Assembly: GCA_958403395.1 (NCBI GenBank) | Contig: CATXXF010000058.1 | Coordinates: 1 to 10,649 of the forward strand | DNA length: 10,649 nucleotides | Direction of reading: 5' to 3' | Source: an uncultured Collinsella sp. | GTDB taxonomy: Bacteria > Actinomycetota > Coriobacteriia > Coriobacteriales > Coriobacteriaceae | Shown: positions 1 through 6,026 of the stretch, one piece after another | Layout: each line of letters begins with the position of its first letter | How positions within the stretch are numbered: position 1 is the stretch's first letter | Program-made: the position numbers and the translations under genes | The notes under the pieces: model-generated | The model's input: only the letters and a program-made list of their open reading frames with translations | The model's database searches: none | What the model was told of the DNA's origin: nothing

Positions 1-1
1 A

Positions 2-1132
2 TATATCGAAGGCCCATTTGACAAGACCCTTGAAACATCGAACCTGCCGATCATAGCCAACCTCGTTGCGCTAACATACGGCGGTGGGACACCTTTCCAA
101 GCCGAAGTCTATTTCATCAACCTTGCAAAAGTGCTGCAATCTAAATTTGCAGTCAGGTACTTCGACGTCTTCGATTCTCGATATCCAGAGTTCGGGATTC
201 CGGTCGCCGTACGAGGAACCATCACGTATTGCATAGCCGATTACCGGCGCTTCATCAAATTGCATCGTCTCGATGAATTCGATGCCACAGACCTCCAGAG
301 TCAAATCAAAGACCATGTTGCACGCAAGATCAAAGGCATCGTGGCGAACGTGGCCACAACGCAACAACTCCCCGTTCAACAGCTTGGAAACAAGACGGAT
401 GACATCTCCCGGCTAGCAATCGAGGCGCTCTCAGAGAAACTCAATGAGCTATTCGGGGTTGAACTGTCCAGCGTCGATATCGCTGCAATTGATATCGATA
501 AGGACAGCGAGGCATTCAAACAGCTAATGGCCATCACCCGCGATATCACAGCTGCAACCGCCAGGGCGAAGGCAGAGGCTGATATAAAAACCATTCAGGA
601 TGCCCAGCAAATAAAAATGCAGAACCTGGCAGAGCAACTCCGCATTGAACGTGAGGAATCTCAGTACGGCATTCACAAGCAGATTCAATCCTCCAATATG
701 GCCGCTTATCAAATTGAGGCGCAAACTGCTGTCGGCGTTGCGGGCGCAGAGGCTCTTGGTCGAAGCGGCCAAGCTGGGGGCATAGCCCCAGATTCAGGAT
801 TGAATATGGCTGGAATCACAGCAGGGATAGCCATCGGGGGTGCCCTGGGGCAGAATATTGCAGGCAACATGAACAGCCTGCTGGGAACCGGCGTTCAAGC
901 TCCGCCGCCTCTACCCCGAAATAGCTACTTTGTTGCCAATGGCGACAAAACCACCGGGCCTTTTCCCATTCAGACACTTCAGCAAATGAGCACCACAGGC
1001 TCATTGAACGCTTCGACGTTGGTGTGGAAGCAAGGTATGGCCGACTGGCAATCCGCGGGAAGCATTCAAGAGTTGGCGGATTTGTTCGCCAGGTCAACAA
1101 CTCCGCCACCCATCCCACAGCAAGAGAAATAG
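2..1132 (+). CDS. SPFH-domain protein with C-terminal GYF_2-like domain (5' end missing)
   Basis: The reading frame is open from the first bases of the window, so the true start is upstream; a GTG at 131 falls inside the domain and is not a credible start. 376 residues are visible. The first ~200 resemble the bacterial SPFH group often named 'virion core protein-like' (YdjI type), including an AEVYFIN segment and a YFDVFDSRYPEFGIP stretch. Residues ~185-240 are rich in Ala, Glu, Lys and Gln and probably form a coiled coil. A Gly/Ala-rich hydrophobic stretch follows (~258-290), then a proline patch, then residues ~309-363 with the YFVANGD, GPF and VWKQGMADW motifs of GYF_2 (DUF4339). The tail ends in PPPIPQQ. 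SPFH proteins form oligomers at membranes; the GYF_2-like domain probably binds partners. The substrate or partner is unknown. Single 60-base lines of this gene count about 50-52% GC, against about 60% in ldh, so it may have been acquired. It converges with the next gene. Confidence 0.8.
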   Translation, partial: YIEGPFDKTLETSNLPIIANLVALTYGGGTPFQAEVYFINLAKVLQSKFAVRYFDVFDSRYPEFGIPVAVRGTITYCIADYRRFIKLHRLDEFDATDLQSQIKDHVARKIKGIVANVATTQQLPVQQLGNKTDDISRLAIEALSEKLNELFGVELSSVDIAAIDIDKDSEAFKQLMAITRDITAATARAKAEADIKTIQDAQQIKMQNLAEQLRIEREESQYGIHKQIQSSNMAAYQIEAQTAVGVAGAEALGRSGQAGGIAPDSGLNMAGITAGIAIGGALGQNIAGNMNSLLGTGVQAPPPLPRNSYFVANGDKTTGPFPIQTLQQMSTTGSLNASTLVWKQGMADWQSAGSIQELADLFARSTTPPPIPQQEK

Positions 1133-1143
1133 ATGAAATAGAG

Positions 1144-1190
1144 AAAAAGATAGTGGGCTGAAGAGCAATTCCTTCAGCCCACTATCTTTT
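1144..1190. terminator. Bidirectional Rho-independent terminator
   Basis: A perfect 15-bp inverted repeat (1149-1163 with 1172-1186) encloses an 8-base loop. It is preceded by five A (1144-1148) and followed by four T (1187-1190), so it has a U tract when read from either strand. It lies 11 bases after the SPFH stop codon. Its T tract overlaps the TAA stop codon of the minus-strand gene (1189-1191). It therefore serves both convergent genes. Confidence 0.9.
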
Positions 1191-2193
1191 ATCGATTCTC
1201 AATACTACCGATATTCTTGAGCTCGATGGAGATGAGGCCGTTGGGCTCGTTGACGAACTCGATGTACTCGGAGTTCGAACCCATCTCGGCCGGGAAGCTG
1301 ATCTCGATACCCGTGTCGGTACGGATCTTGTGATTACGCACGGCCGCACGCTCAACTTGCTTGCGCTCCACGGGCACGCGCTCGGGTACCTTCTCCTCGG
1401 TCAGCGCCGCACGCACGCTCTCCTTGATGACCGGCTCGTCCTCAAAGACCTCATCGACGATATCCCAAGGCGGCAGCTCCTCGTCGTCTTCAACCTTCTC
1501 GGCAACGGCAGCCTTAACCTTAGCGAGCGCTACGGCCGTGTTGGCGCCGTGCTCCTCCGCGACCTCCTCGACCACGCGCGTCACGGTGTCGATGACCTCC
1601 TTACCCGATACGCCCGTGTCGCACTGAAGCAGGCCATCGGGGATAAGCATACGGTCCTCGCCGGCAATCTTGCGCTTCTTGTCCACATAGCCGATCTCCA
1701 TGGTGCTCGCACGCACGATGGCATAGCTCGGCACCTTTTGCGAAGGGTTCGGCAGAATGGCGTAGTGGCGCGCGATATCGTTGCGCACCTCCCCCTCCTC
1801 GCGGCCCACTTCGTGCATAAAAGCCTGCTTGGAGCCCAGCAGCATCACGGCAAACCAGCGGGCATCCTCATCGTCATCAAAGTCCGCCACAAGCACGTCA
1901 GTGGACTCGGCTTTCTCGGCCTTAGTAAGTTCGGAAGAGATGAACTCCGCAATCTGCTGAGACAGGTCCACGAACTCACGCTCACCAAAGAAATAGCCCT
2001 TGAGCTCGCCGCCGAATGCGGAGTTCTCGGCAAACGTGGCACGCTTGTTATCAGCCGAGGTACGAGCGCGCCGCAAATGCGTGGTTACGAAATTACGCAC
2101 GGTGCGGCTCTCAATATCGAGCTCGCGTTGACTCATGACGTTGACGGCAGAGTCAAAGTCCAGGATATGCAGAATCGCGTGATTGATTTTCAT
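1189..2193 (-). CDS. Nucleoid-associated protein, YejK/NdpA family (PF04245-like)
   Basis: This encodes 334 residues, the usual length for the 37-kDa nucleoid-associated family (E. coli YejK is about 335). The N-terminus MKINHAILHILD is the typical family start. Other family-like segments are the ENSAFGGELKGYFF region, a run of Asp followed by ARWFAVMLLGSKQAFMHEV, and the C-terminal GIEISFPAEMG. The protein is strongly acidic in the middle and near residues 230-265. The family co-purifies with the nucleoid; its biochemical role is poorly defined. I chose ATG at 2193 because the GGA of an AACGGA sequence sits nine bases upstream and the family normally begins MxINHAI. An in-frame ATG at 2202 would add three residues but has GGA directly against it. 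A good -10 box lies about 40 bases upstream, so it is probably transcribed on its own. It converges with the SPFH gene. Confidence 0.88.
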   Translation of the reverse strand: MKINHAILHILDFDSAVNVMSQRELDIESRTVRNFVTTHLRRARTSADNKRATFAENSAFGGELKGYFFGEREFVDLSQQIAEFISSELTKAEKAESTDVLVADFDDDEDARWFAVMLLGSKQAFMHEVGREEGEVRNDIARHYAILPNPSQKVPSYAIVRASTMEIGYVDKKRKIAGEDRMLIPDGLLQCDTGVSGKEVIDTVTRVVEEVAEEHGANTAVALAKVKAAVAEKVEDDEELPPWDIVDEVFEDEPVIKESVRAALTEEKVPERVPVERKQVERAAVRNHKIRTDTGIEISFPAEMGSNSEYIEFVNEPNGLISIELKNIGSIENR

Positions 2194-2231
2194 ATACGGC
2201 ATTCCGTTCTAGATCGATTTCGGCACGAACC

Positions 2232-2237
2232 AGTATA
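2232..2237 (-). promoter_or_regulatory. Candidate -10 box for the nucleoid-associated protein gene
   Basis: On the minus strand the hexamer TATACT (five of six matches to TATAAT) lies about 40 bases upstream of the chosen start at 2193. No convincing -35 hexamer sits 16-18 bases further upstream, where the sequence is GC-rich. The placement fits a short leader. Confidence 0.4.
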
Positions 2238-2267
2238 GCGGTCGAGTCCGCCCCAGGCGCGTCGAAG

Positions 2268-2302
2268 ATTGGTGCATCGGGGACAGGTCGCTTTGCACCA
2301 AT
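2268..2302. repeat. Dispersed palindromic repeat, copy A
   Basis: A perfect 9-bp inverted repeat (attggtgca at 2268-2276, tgcaccaat at 2294-2302) flanks a 17-base core, tcggggacaggtcgctt. It starts two bases beyond the TAA of the Mbeg1-like hydrolase gene. A second copy with the same arms and a related core lies at 3496-3526, just upstream of that gene and in the same orientation. No T tract follows, so it is not a standard terminator. The form resembles REP-like intergenic palindromes; that assignment is an inference. Confidence 0.75.
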
Positions 2303-2304
2303 GG

Positions 2305-3465
2305 TTAGCGCAGGAGCTCGGACTGCCAAGCCTCGAGCTGTTCTGCCAAGCTCTTGCCGGCAGCGGGCAAATCGATCTGGGGACGTTTGGGCAGAAGTGC
2401 ACACTTAAGAATCGCAACGATAGTCTGCGAGACAAAGCGTCGCGTATCCTTGTCAAAGCCTTGCGCAGCCTGGAGCATCACGGGCAGGCTCTCGCGCAGA
2501 TTCCCAGCGATATCTGCAAACCGCTCAGCACCCGTAGCCTCAAACACGGAGAACAACGCATCTACAAAACGCTCGCGCTCGCTAGGTGACACTGCAAGCA
2601 GCATCTCGCGAATGGAACCATCAACGTATCGAGCACCGGCGGACAGGCGCTCACAGTACACGAAGTCGCGACCATCAACCACCCAGCTAAAGGGATTGTG
2701 CTGCAGCAGGCTGAACTCGGTGCTCTCAACGATGGCATAGTCCTCCTGTGTCTCGAACATCATGCCAAAGATCGACGACCGAGGCAGCGTCTTATCGATT
2801 CGGCCGGAAAGATCGGCAAAGGCGCTGCCGTTCAGAAACTCCTCGACGAAGCCCGGGCCATCATGGGAATACGCCCGTTCGATTCGCTCACGGGCGACAT
2901 CGGAGCACATCGCCGCACCGTACACCGCAAGGTTTCCACCCTTGGAATGACCTCCGCACAAAAGCGGCCCGTCAATCGCATCCGCCGCCTCGTCCACATA
3001 ACGTGCCGCGGATTCCTGGGCCGGCACAGGACACCGGAACGCCATGTTAAAGTCCTCTTTCCAGCCCACAATCGTGCTGTCGGTCCCCCGGAAGGAAAGA
3101 TAGCTAAACCCTGCCGGAAACCGAAACGCCATGGCTGCAAACTGCTCCGTCGCCACCACATCGCTCACGGCACGATAGCCGCAAACGTGCACGCCACGGT
3201 AGCGAGGACTTGCTGCCACGGCCTCCAACAAGGCCCTGCTCCCCTCCGGGTCCCACAAGTCGTCAATCATGTCCCGGTAGCACTCGGCACGCAGCAGCTC
3301 GCGTACGTCTAGGCCCTGCCAGTTCGTCAGCTCCGCCATATCACCTGGCAAACGCAAATAGGACAACCACGCAAAGACCAGGCTATCCACCGCGCAGAAC
3401 GGCCGCTCCTCAAACGGATCAAACGCCGTCTGGGCATAGGTCAAAAAATTAGGCGAATCCGACAT
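2305..3465 (-). CDS. Mbeg1-like (DUF2974) alpha/beta hydrolase of unknown substrate
   Basis: This encodes 386 residues matching my recollection of the DUF2974/Mbeg1-like family, which has a lipase-like alpha/beta hydrolase fold. The nucleophile elbow GGHSKGGN is at residues 171-178, making Ser174 the likely catalytic nucleophile. An FRGTDS segment at ~125-130 is followed by GWKEDFNMAF, as in lipase class 3-like folds. SHDGPGF at 200-206 and LLQHNPFSW at 253-261 are further conserved-looking segments; His256 is a candidate catalytic His. No signal peptide or membrane span is seen, so it is probably cytoplasmic. The start at 3465 is supported by GGGAGG just upstream. The N-terminal FLTYAQTAFDPFEERPFCAVDSL fits a family-type start. 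It sits between two copies of a palindromic repeat, with the ldh terminator upstream and no obvious promoter of its own. The substrate cannot be read from the sequence. Confidence 0.82.
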   Translation of the reverse strand: MSDSPNFLTYAQTAFDPFEERPFCAVDSLVFAWLSYLRLPGDMAELTNWQGLDVRELLRAECYRDMIDDLWDPEGSRALLEAVAASPRYRGVHVCGYRAVSDVVATEQFAAMAFRFPAGFSYLSFRGTDSTIVGWKEDFNMAFRCPVPAQESAARYVDEAADAIDGPLLCGGHSKGGNLAVYGAAMCSDVARERIERAYSHDGPGFVEEFLNGSAFADLSGRIDKTLPRSSIFGMMFETQEDYAIVESTEFSLLQHNPFSWVVDGRDFVYCERLSAGARYVDGSIREMLLAVSPSERERFVDALFSVFEATGAERFADIAGNLRESLPVMLQAAQGFDKDTRRFVSQTIVAILKCALLPKRPQIDLPAAGKSLAEQLEAWQSELLR

Positions 3466-3481
3466 GGCCCTCCCATCAACT

Positions 3482-3526
3482 ATGGTGCATTGGGATGGTG
3501 CATTGGGGTCAGGTTACTTTGCACCA
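3482..3526. repeat. Dispersed palindromic repeat, copy B, with a 13-bp tandem duplication
   Basis: The element proper is tggtgca (3496-3502), a 17-base core ttggggtcaggttactt, and tgcacca (3520-3526). Its core matches copy A (2268-2302) at 13 of 17 positions, with the same arm sequence, core length and orientation. The left part is duplicated in tandem: atggtgcattggg occurs at 3482-3494 and again at 3495-3507 without change. It lies 16 bases upstream of the hydrolase start codon and touches the T tract of the ldh terminator. Confidence 0.78.
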
Positions 3527-3561
3527 AAAAGGCGCCCGGGCCGTGTGGACCCGGACGCCTT
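3526..3561 (-). terminator. Rho-independent terminator of ldh
   Basis: A 12-bp stem (3529-3540 with 3550-3561, one G-T pair) with a 9-base loop is followed on the minus strand by five U (plus-strand A at 3526-3530, part of which is shared with the stem base). It lies about 30 bases beyond the ldh stop codon. It separates ldh from the hydrolase gene. Confidence 0.85.
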
Positions 3562-3592
3562 CATTGTAGCTTTTCGCTCTAGCGAGCTTGAT

Positions 3593-4543
3593 TTAGCAGG
3601 AAAAATCGACGCTGTCGATGATGTCCTTGAGGGCCTTGGCGGAGACGGTGAGCTCATGCTGCTCGTCTTCGTTCAGCGGCACGGGGACGCGGCAGACAAC
3701 GCCGTCGCGGCCAACGACGGTCGGCATGGAGATGGCAAGATCGGACAGGCCATACTCGCCCACCATGAGCGAGGAGACAGGCAGAACGGTCTGCTCATCG
3801 CGCATAACGGCGGTGCAGATGCGCTTGACGGCCATGGCGACGCCATAGTAGGTGGCGTGCTTCTTCTCGATGATGGTGTAGGCGGAGTTCTTGACGTCCT
3901 CAGCGATGCGCTTCTCGGCAGCCTCATGCTCCAGATGGCCGTGAAGCTCACAGAAGGTGTTCAGCGGAACGCCGGCAACCTGAGCGCTGGACCAAGCGAC
4001 AAACTCGGAGTCGCCGTGCTCGCCCATGACATAGGCCTGGACATCGCGCGGGTCAACCTCGACGTGGGCACCAAGCATCTGCTGCAGGCGGCCGGTGTCG
4101 AGCACGGTGCCGGAACCGATGACGTGGCCCTCGGGCAGGCCGGACATCTTGATGGCGGCGTAGGTCAGAACATCGACCGGGTTGGAGACGATGAGCAGAA
4201 TGCCATCGAAGCCGGACTTCTTAATCTCGGGGATAATGGACTTAAAGATGCTGACGTTCTTGTTGACCAGGTCCAGGCGGGTCTCACCGGGCTTCTGGGC
4301 AGCGCCAGCGGTGACGACGATCATGGCGGCGTCGGCGACATCGGAATAATCGCCGGCGTAGATCTTCATCGGCTCGGCAAACGTCATGCCGTGCGCGATA
4401 TCCAGGGCCTCACCCTCGGCGCGGTTCTTGTCCACGTCGATGAGGACCATCTCGGAGAACAGACCGCTCTGCATCAGCGCGAACGCCGAAGACGAACCGA
4501 CGAAACCGCAGCCGACAATAGCGACCTTCTTCTCGTTAACCAT
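3593..4543 (-). CDS. ldh: L-lactate dehydrogenase (NAD-dependent)
   Basis: This interconverts pyruvate plus NADH with L-lactate plus NAD+ in the cytoplasm, regenerating NAD+ during fermentation. It has 316 residues, a normal length. The dinucleotide-binding GCGFVG is at 11-16 and Asp36 (VLIDVD) ends the second strand. The substrate loop QKPGETR has Gln83, the equivalent of Gln102 that selects pyruvate over oxaloacetate, and Arg89. Asn121 (SNPVD), Asp149 and Arg152 (VLDTGR) and the proton relay His176 (GEHGDSE) are all present. Gln154 and Gln169 occupy the positions of the fructose-1,6-bisphosphate ligands Arg173 and His188 of allosteric bacterial LDHs, suggesting it does not need that activator. 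The start at 4543 has GGGAG six bases upstream; the frame runs 26 codons further upstream to another ATG but only through leader hairpin sequence. It has its own terminator and a structured leader. Confidence 0.95.
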   Translation of the reverse strand: MVNEKKVAIVGCGFVGSSSAFALMQSGLFSEMVLIDVDKNRAEGEALDIAHGMTFAEPMKIYAGDYSDVADAAMIVVTAGAAQKPGETRLDLVNKNVSIFKSIIPEIKKSGFDGILLIVSNPVDVLTYAAIKMSGLPEGHVIGSGTVLDTGRLQQMLGAHVEVDPRDVQAYVMGEHGDSEFVAWSSAQVAGVPLNTFCELHGHLEHEAAEKRIAEDVKNSAYTIIEKKHATYYGVAMAVKRICTAVMRDEQTVLPVSSLMVGEYGLSDLAISMPTVVGRDGVVCRVPVPLNEDEQHELTVSAKALKDIIDSVDFSC

Positions 4544-4569
4544 TAGAAACTCCCATCTCTCTCCACAAA

Positions 4570-4600
4570 CAAGCCGCCCGGGAACGACCCGAGCGGCTTG
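4570..4600 (-). promoter_or_regulatory. GC-rich hairpin in the ldh leader (possible attenuator or upstream terminator)
   Basis: Positions 4570-4582 pair with 4588-4600 in a 13-position stem with a single C-A mismatch and a 5-base loop. On the minus strand it is followed by a short T run (TTTGT), then by the GGGAG ribosome binding site of ldh; its lower edge is 26 bases from the ATG. It may end transcripts coming from the aminotransferase gene, or act in the ldh leader as an attenuator or 5' stabiliser. The weak T tract makes termination uncertain. Confidence 0.5.
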
Positions 4601-4632
4601 CCGTAATCCCAATACATCCAATCGGGACTTTG

Positions 4633-4638
4633 ATTATG
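4633..4638 (-). promoter_or_regulatory. Weak candidate -10 box for ldh
   Basis: On the minus strand CATAAT (five of six matches) lies 90 bases upstream of the ldh start, in the AT-rich part of the intergenic region. No clear -35 hexamer is present at the right distance. A transcript starting here would contain the leader hairpin at 4570-4600. Confidence 0.3.
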
Positions 4639-4670
4639 CTCCTATTCGCAGCTAAAAATCGACCGTTTAC

Positions 4671-4738
4671 CGAAATTGTTTGCAGAATTCGTAAAATAAC
4701 TGTACGAAATCGGTTTCGAGCTATTGACGAGCCGAAAT
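4671..4738. promoter_or_regulatory. AT-rich segment with three CGAAAT motifs and a short palindrome
   Basis: CGAAAT occurs at 4671-4676, 4705-4710 and 4733-4738 on the plus strand. The middle one forms a palindrome with TTTCG: CGAAA, four bases, TTTCG at 4705-4718. The region lies upstream of ldh and downstream of the aminotransferase, where an operator for ldh would be expected. It does not match the Rex consensus I know (TTGTGA-type arms). A regulatory role is inferred only from position and repetition. Confidence 0.3.
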
Positions 4739-4742
4739 AGCT
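4719..4742 (-). terminator. Weak hairpin after the aminotransferase gene
   Basis: A perfect 7-bp stem, agctatt with aatagct, encloses a 10-base loop two bases beyond the aminotransferase stop codon. No T tract follows on the minus strand, so it is at best a weak terminator or a 3'-end stabiliser. Confidence 0.3.
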
Positions 4743-4744
4743 TT

Positions 4745-5908
4745 CTAATACAAGCCCGCCTCGCGAATGGCCTCGACAGCCAAAGCGATCTGGTCGGGCG
4801 GCAGGACCAGCGCCATGCGCACGTGCCCCTCGCCCGAAGGGCCAAAGCTCGCGCCCGGCGTCACCACAACGCCGGCCTTCTCCATAAGCTCCTCGCAAAA
4901 CGCCATGGAATCGGTGCGACCACCGGGAAGCTTGGCCCACACAAACATAGATCCATGCGCGTTGGGACGCTCCCAGCCCAGACCCTCGAGACCGTCGCAC
5001 AGGGCATCACGGCGCTCCTGGTACTTCAGACGCTGCGCCTCGACCTCATCGCGCGGACCGTTCAGGCAGGCGATAGCAGCCTTCTGGATCGGGAAGAACA
5101 TACCAAAGTCGATCTGGCCGCGCAGCTTGGCAAAGGCAGAGACCACGTCCTCGCGGCCGACCAAAAAGCCGATACGCGCACCGGTGACGTTAAACGACTT
5201 GGAGAGCGAGAAGAACTCAACGCCCACCTCGAGCGCGCCGGGATACTGCAAGAAGCTGCCGCCCGGCTCGCCGTCGAACACGATGTCGGAGTATGCGTTG
5301 TCATGGACGATGAGCAGGTCGTGCTCGCGGGCAAAAGCGATGATCTCCTCGTAGACCTCGGGCGTGCCCACCGACCCGACCGGGTTCGCGGGCAGCGACA
5401 CGATCATATACTTGGCACGATCGGCAACCTCGGGATCGATGCCTGCCACGTAGGGCAGATAATTATGCTCGGCAACCAGCGGATAGTACTCGAGCTTGGC
5501 ATCGGCAATCTTGGCACCCGCCTCAAAGACCGGGTAGCACGGATCGGGAACCAGAATGGTATCGCCCGGATCGAGCAGAGCCAGGCCCAAATGACCCACA
5601 CCCTCCTGCGTGCCGTTGCACGACTGCACCATGGACGGCGTAATGCCCGAAACGCCAAAGCGACGCTCATAGTAATCGCACACGGCTTGCTTGAGTTCGG
5701 GCAAGTCGCGCAGGGCATACTTCCACATCTCGGGATCTTGGGCTGCTTGCGTGAGCGCCTCGACCACGTGGTCGTACGGCTTAAAGTCAGGCGTGCCCAC
5801 GCTCATGTTGTAAATGGTCTTGCCCTGAGCCTTCAGCGCGAGCAGTTTGTTGTTGAGCGAGGCGAAGACCTCCGCGCCAAAGCGGTCGAGACGCTGCGAT
5901 GCCTGCAT
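4745..5908 (-). CDS. Class I/II PLP-dependent aminotransferase (DapL/AspC-like)
   Basis: This encodes 387 residues of the fold-type I aminotransferase family, moving an amino group between an amino acid and a 2-oxo acid with pyridoxal phosphate in the cytoplasm. The N-terminal GTPDFKP (38-44) is the substrate-side motif. ANPVGSVG has Asn175; HDNAYSD has Asp203, which contacts the PLP ring nitrogen, and Tyr206. SLSKSFN has Lys237, the Schiff-base lysine. GARIGF (243-248) and VRMAL with Arg364, which should bind the substrate carboxylate, are present. The overall look is close to LL-diaminopimelate aminotransferase-like and aspartate aminotransferase-like enzymes, but specificity cannot be set by eye. 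The usual NPTG is NPVG here. ATG at 5908 has AAAGGTGG just upstream; an ATG 30 codons earlier would require translating through the terminator hairpin. That hairpin separates it from nadE. Confidence 0.88.
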   Translation of the reverse strand: MQASQRLDRFGAEVFASLNNKLLALKAQGKTIYNMSVGTPDFKPYDHVVEALTQAAQDPEMWKYALRDLPELKQAVCDYYERRFGVSGITPSMVQSCNGTQEGVGHLGLALLDPGDTILVPDPCYPVFEAGAKIADAKLEYYPLVAEHNYLPYVAGIDPEVADRAKYMIVSLPANPVGSVGTPEVYEEIIAFAREHDLLIVHDNAYSDIVFDGEPGGSFLQYPGALEVGVEFFSLSKSFNVTGARIGFLVGREDVVSAFAKLRGQIDFGMFFPIQKAAIACLNGPRDEVEAQRLKYQERRDALCDGLEGLGWERPNAHGSMFVWAKLPGGRTDSMAFCEELMEKAGVVVTPGASFGPSGEGHVRMALVLPPDQIALAVEAIREAGLY

Positions 5909-5926
5909 GGTGCCACCTTTCGATAT

Positions 5927-5958
5927 AAAAAACGCGGCGCTCCGACAAGAGCGCCGCG
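5927..5958 (-). terminator. Rho-independent terminator between nadE and the aminotransferase gene
   Basis: A perfect 10-bp GC-rich stem (5933-5942 with 5949-5958) with a 6-base loop is followed on the minus strand by six T. It lies about 70 bases after the nadE stop and only 18 bases before the aminotransferase start, so it also occupies the aminotransferase leader. It may be the nadE terminator, a leader attenuator, or both. Confidence 0.85.
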
Positions 5959-5969
5959 CGATACGGGCC

Positions 5970-5998
5970 ATCAGATTGCAAAAGTGTAACGCTTGCAA
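5970..5998 (-). promoter_or_regulatory. Candidate promoter for the aminotransferase gene
   Basis: On the minus strand TTGCAA (5998-5993) and TCTGAT (5975-5970) are separated by exactly 17 bases; each matches the sigma-70 consensus at four of six positions. TTGCAA also recurs at 5981-5976. A start near 5963 would place the terminator-like hairpin at the very 5' end of the transcript. Confidence 0.35.
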
Positions 5999-6026
5999 CC
6001 CCCGTATTGGTTCAATTTAGCCAACC

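Noticed and set aside
1330..2238. A 302-residue plus-strand open frame opposite the nucleoid-associated protein gene
   Set aside because: The minus-strand frame has the full family length and sequence. The plus frame is rich in His, Leu and Arg, typical of an antisense shadow.
2268..2302. Repeat copy A as a Rho-independent terminator for the hydrolase gene
   Set aside because: The stem is 9 bp with a 17-base loop and no T tract on either strand. Its twin upstream of the same gene shows it is a dispersed element instead.
3464..4546. A 360-residue open frame on the plus strand opposite ldh
   Set aside because: It is the antisense shadow of a clear LDH. Its translation is rich in repeated Asp, Gly, Leu and Val without a recognisable motif, as expected from reading biased GC-rich codons backwards.
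4544..4621. An N-terminal extension of LDH starting at 4621
   Set aside because: The extra 26 residues are encoded by the leader hairpin and lack a ribosome binding site. The start at 4543 has GGGAG at good spacing and the normal LDH N-terminus.
4601..4744. A Rex (NADH-sensing repressor) operator upstream of ldh
   Set aside because: Expected on biological grounds, but no TTGTGA-type inverted pair is present. Only unrelated CGAAAT motifs are seen.
4724..5989. A 421-residue plus-strand open frame opposite the aminotransferase
   Set aside because: It lies almost wholly over a gene with all aminotransferase catalytic motifs, has no family-like features, and crosses the hairpins at both ends.
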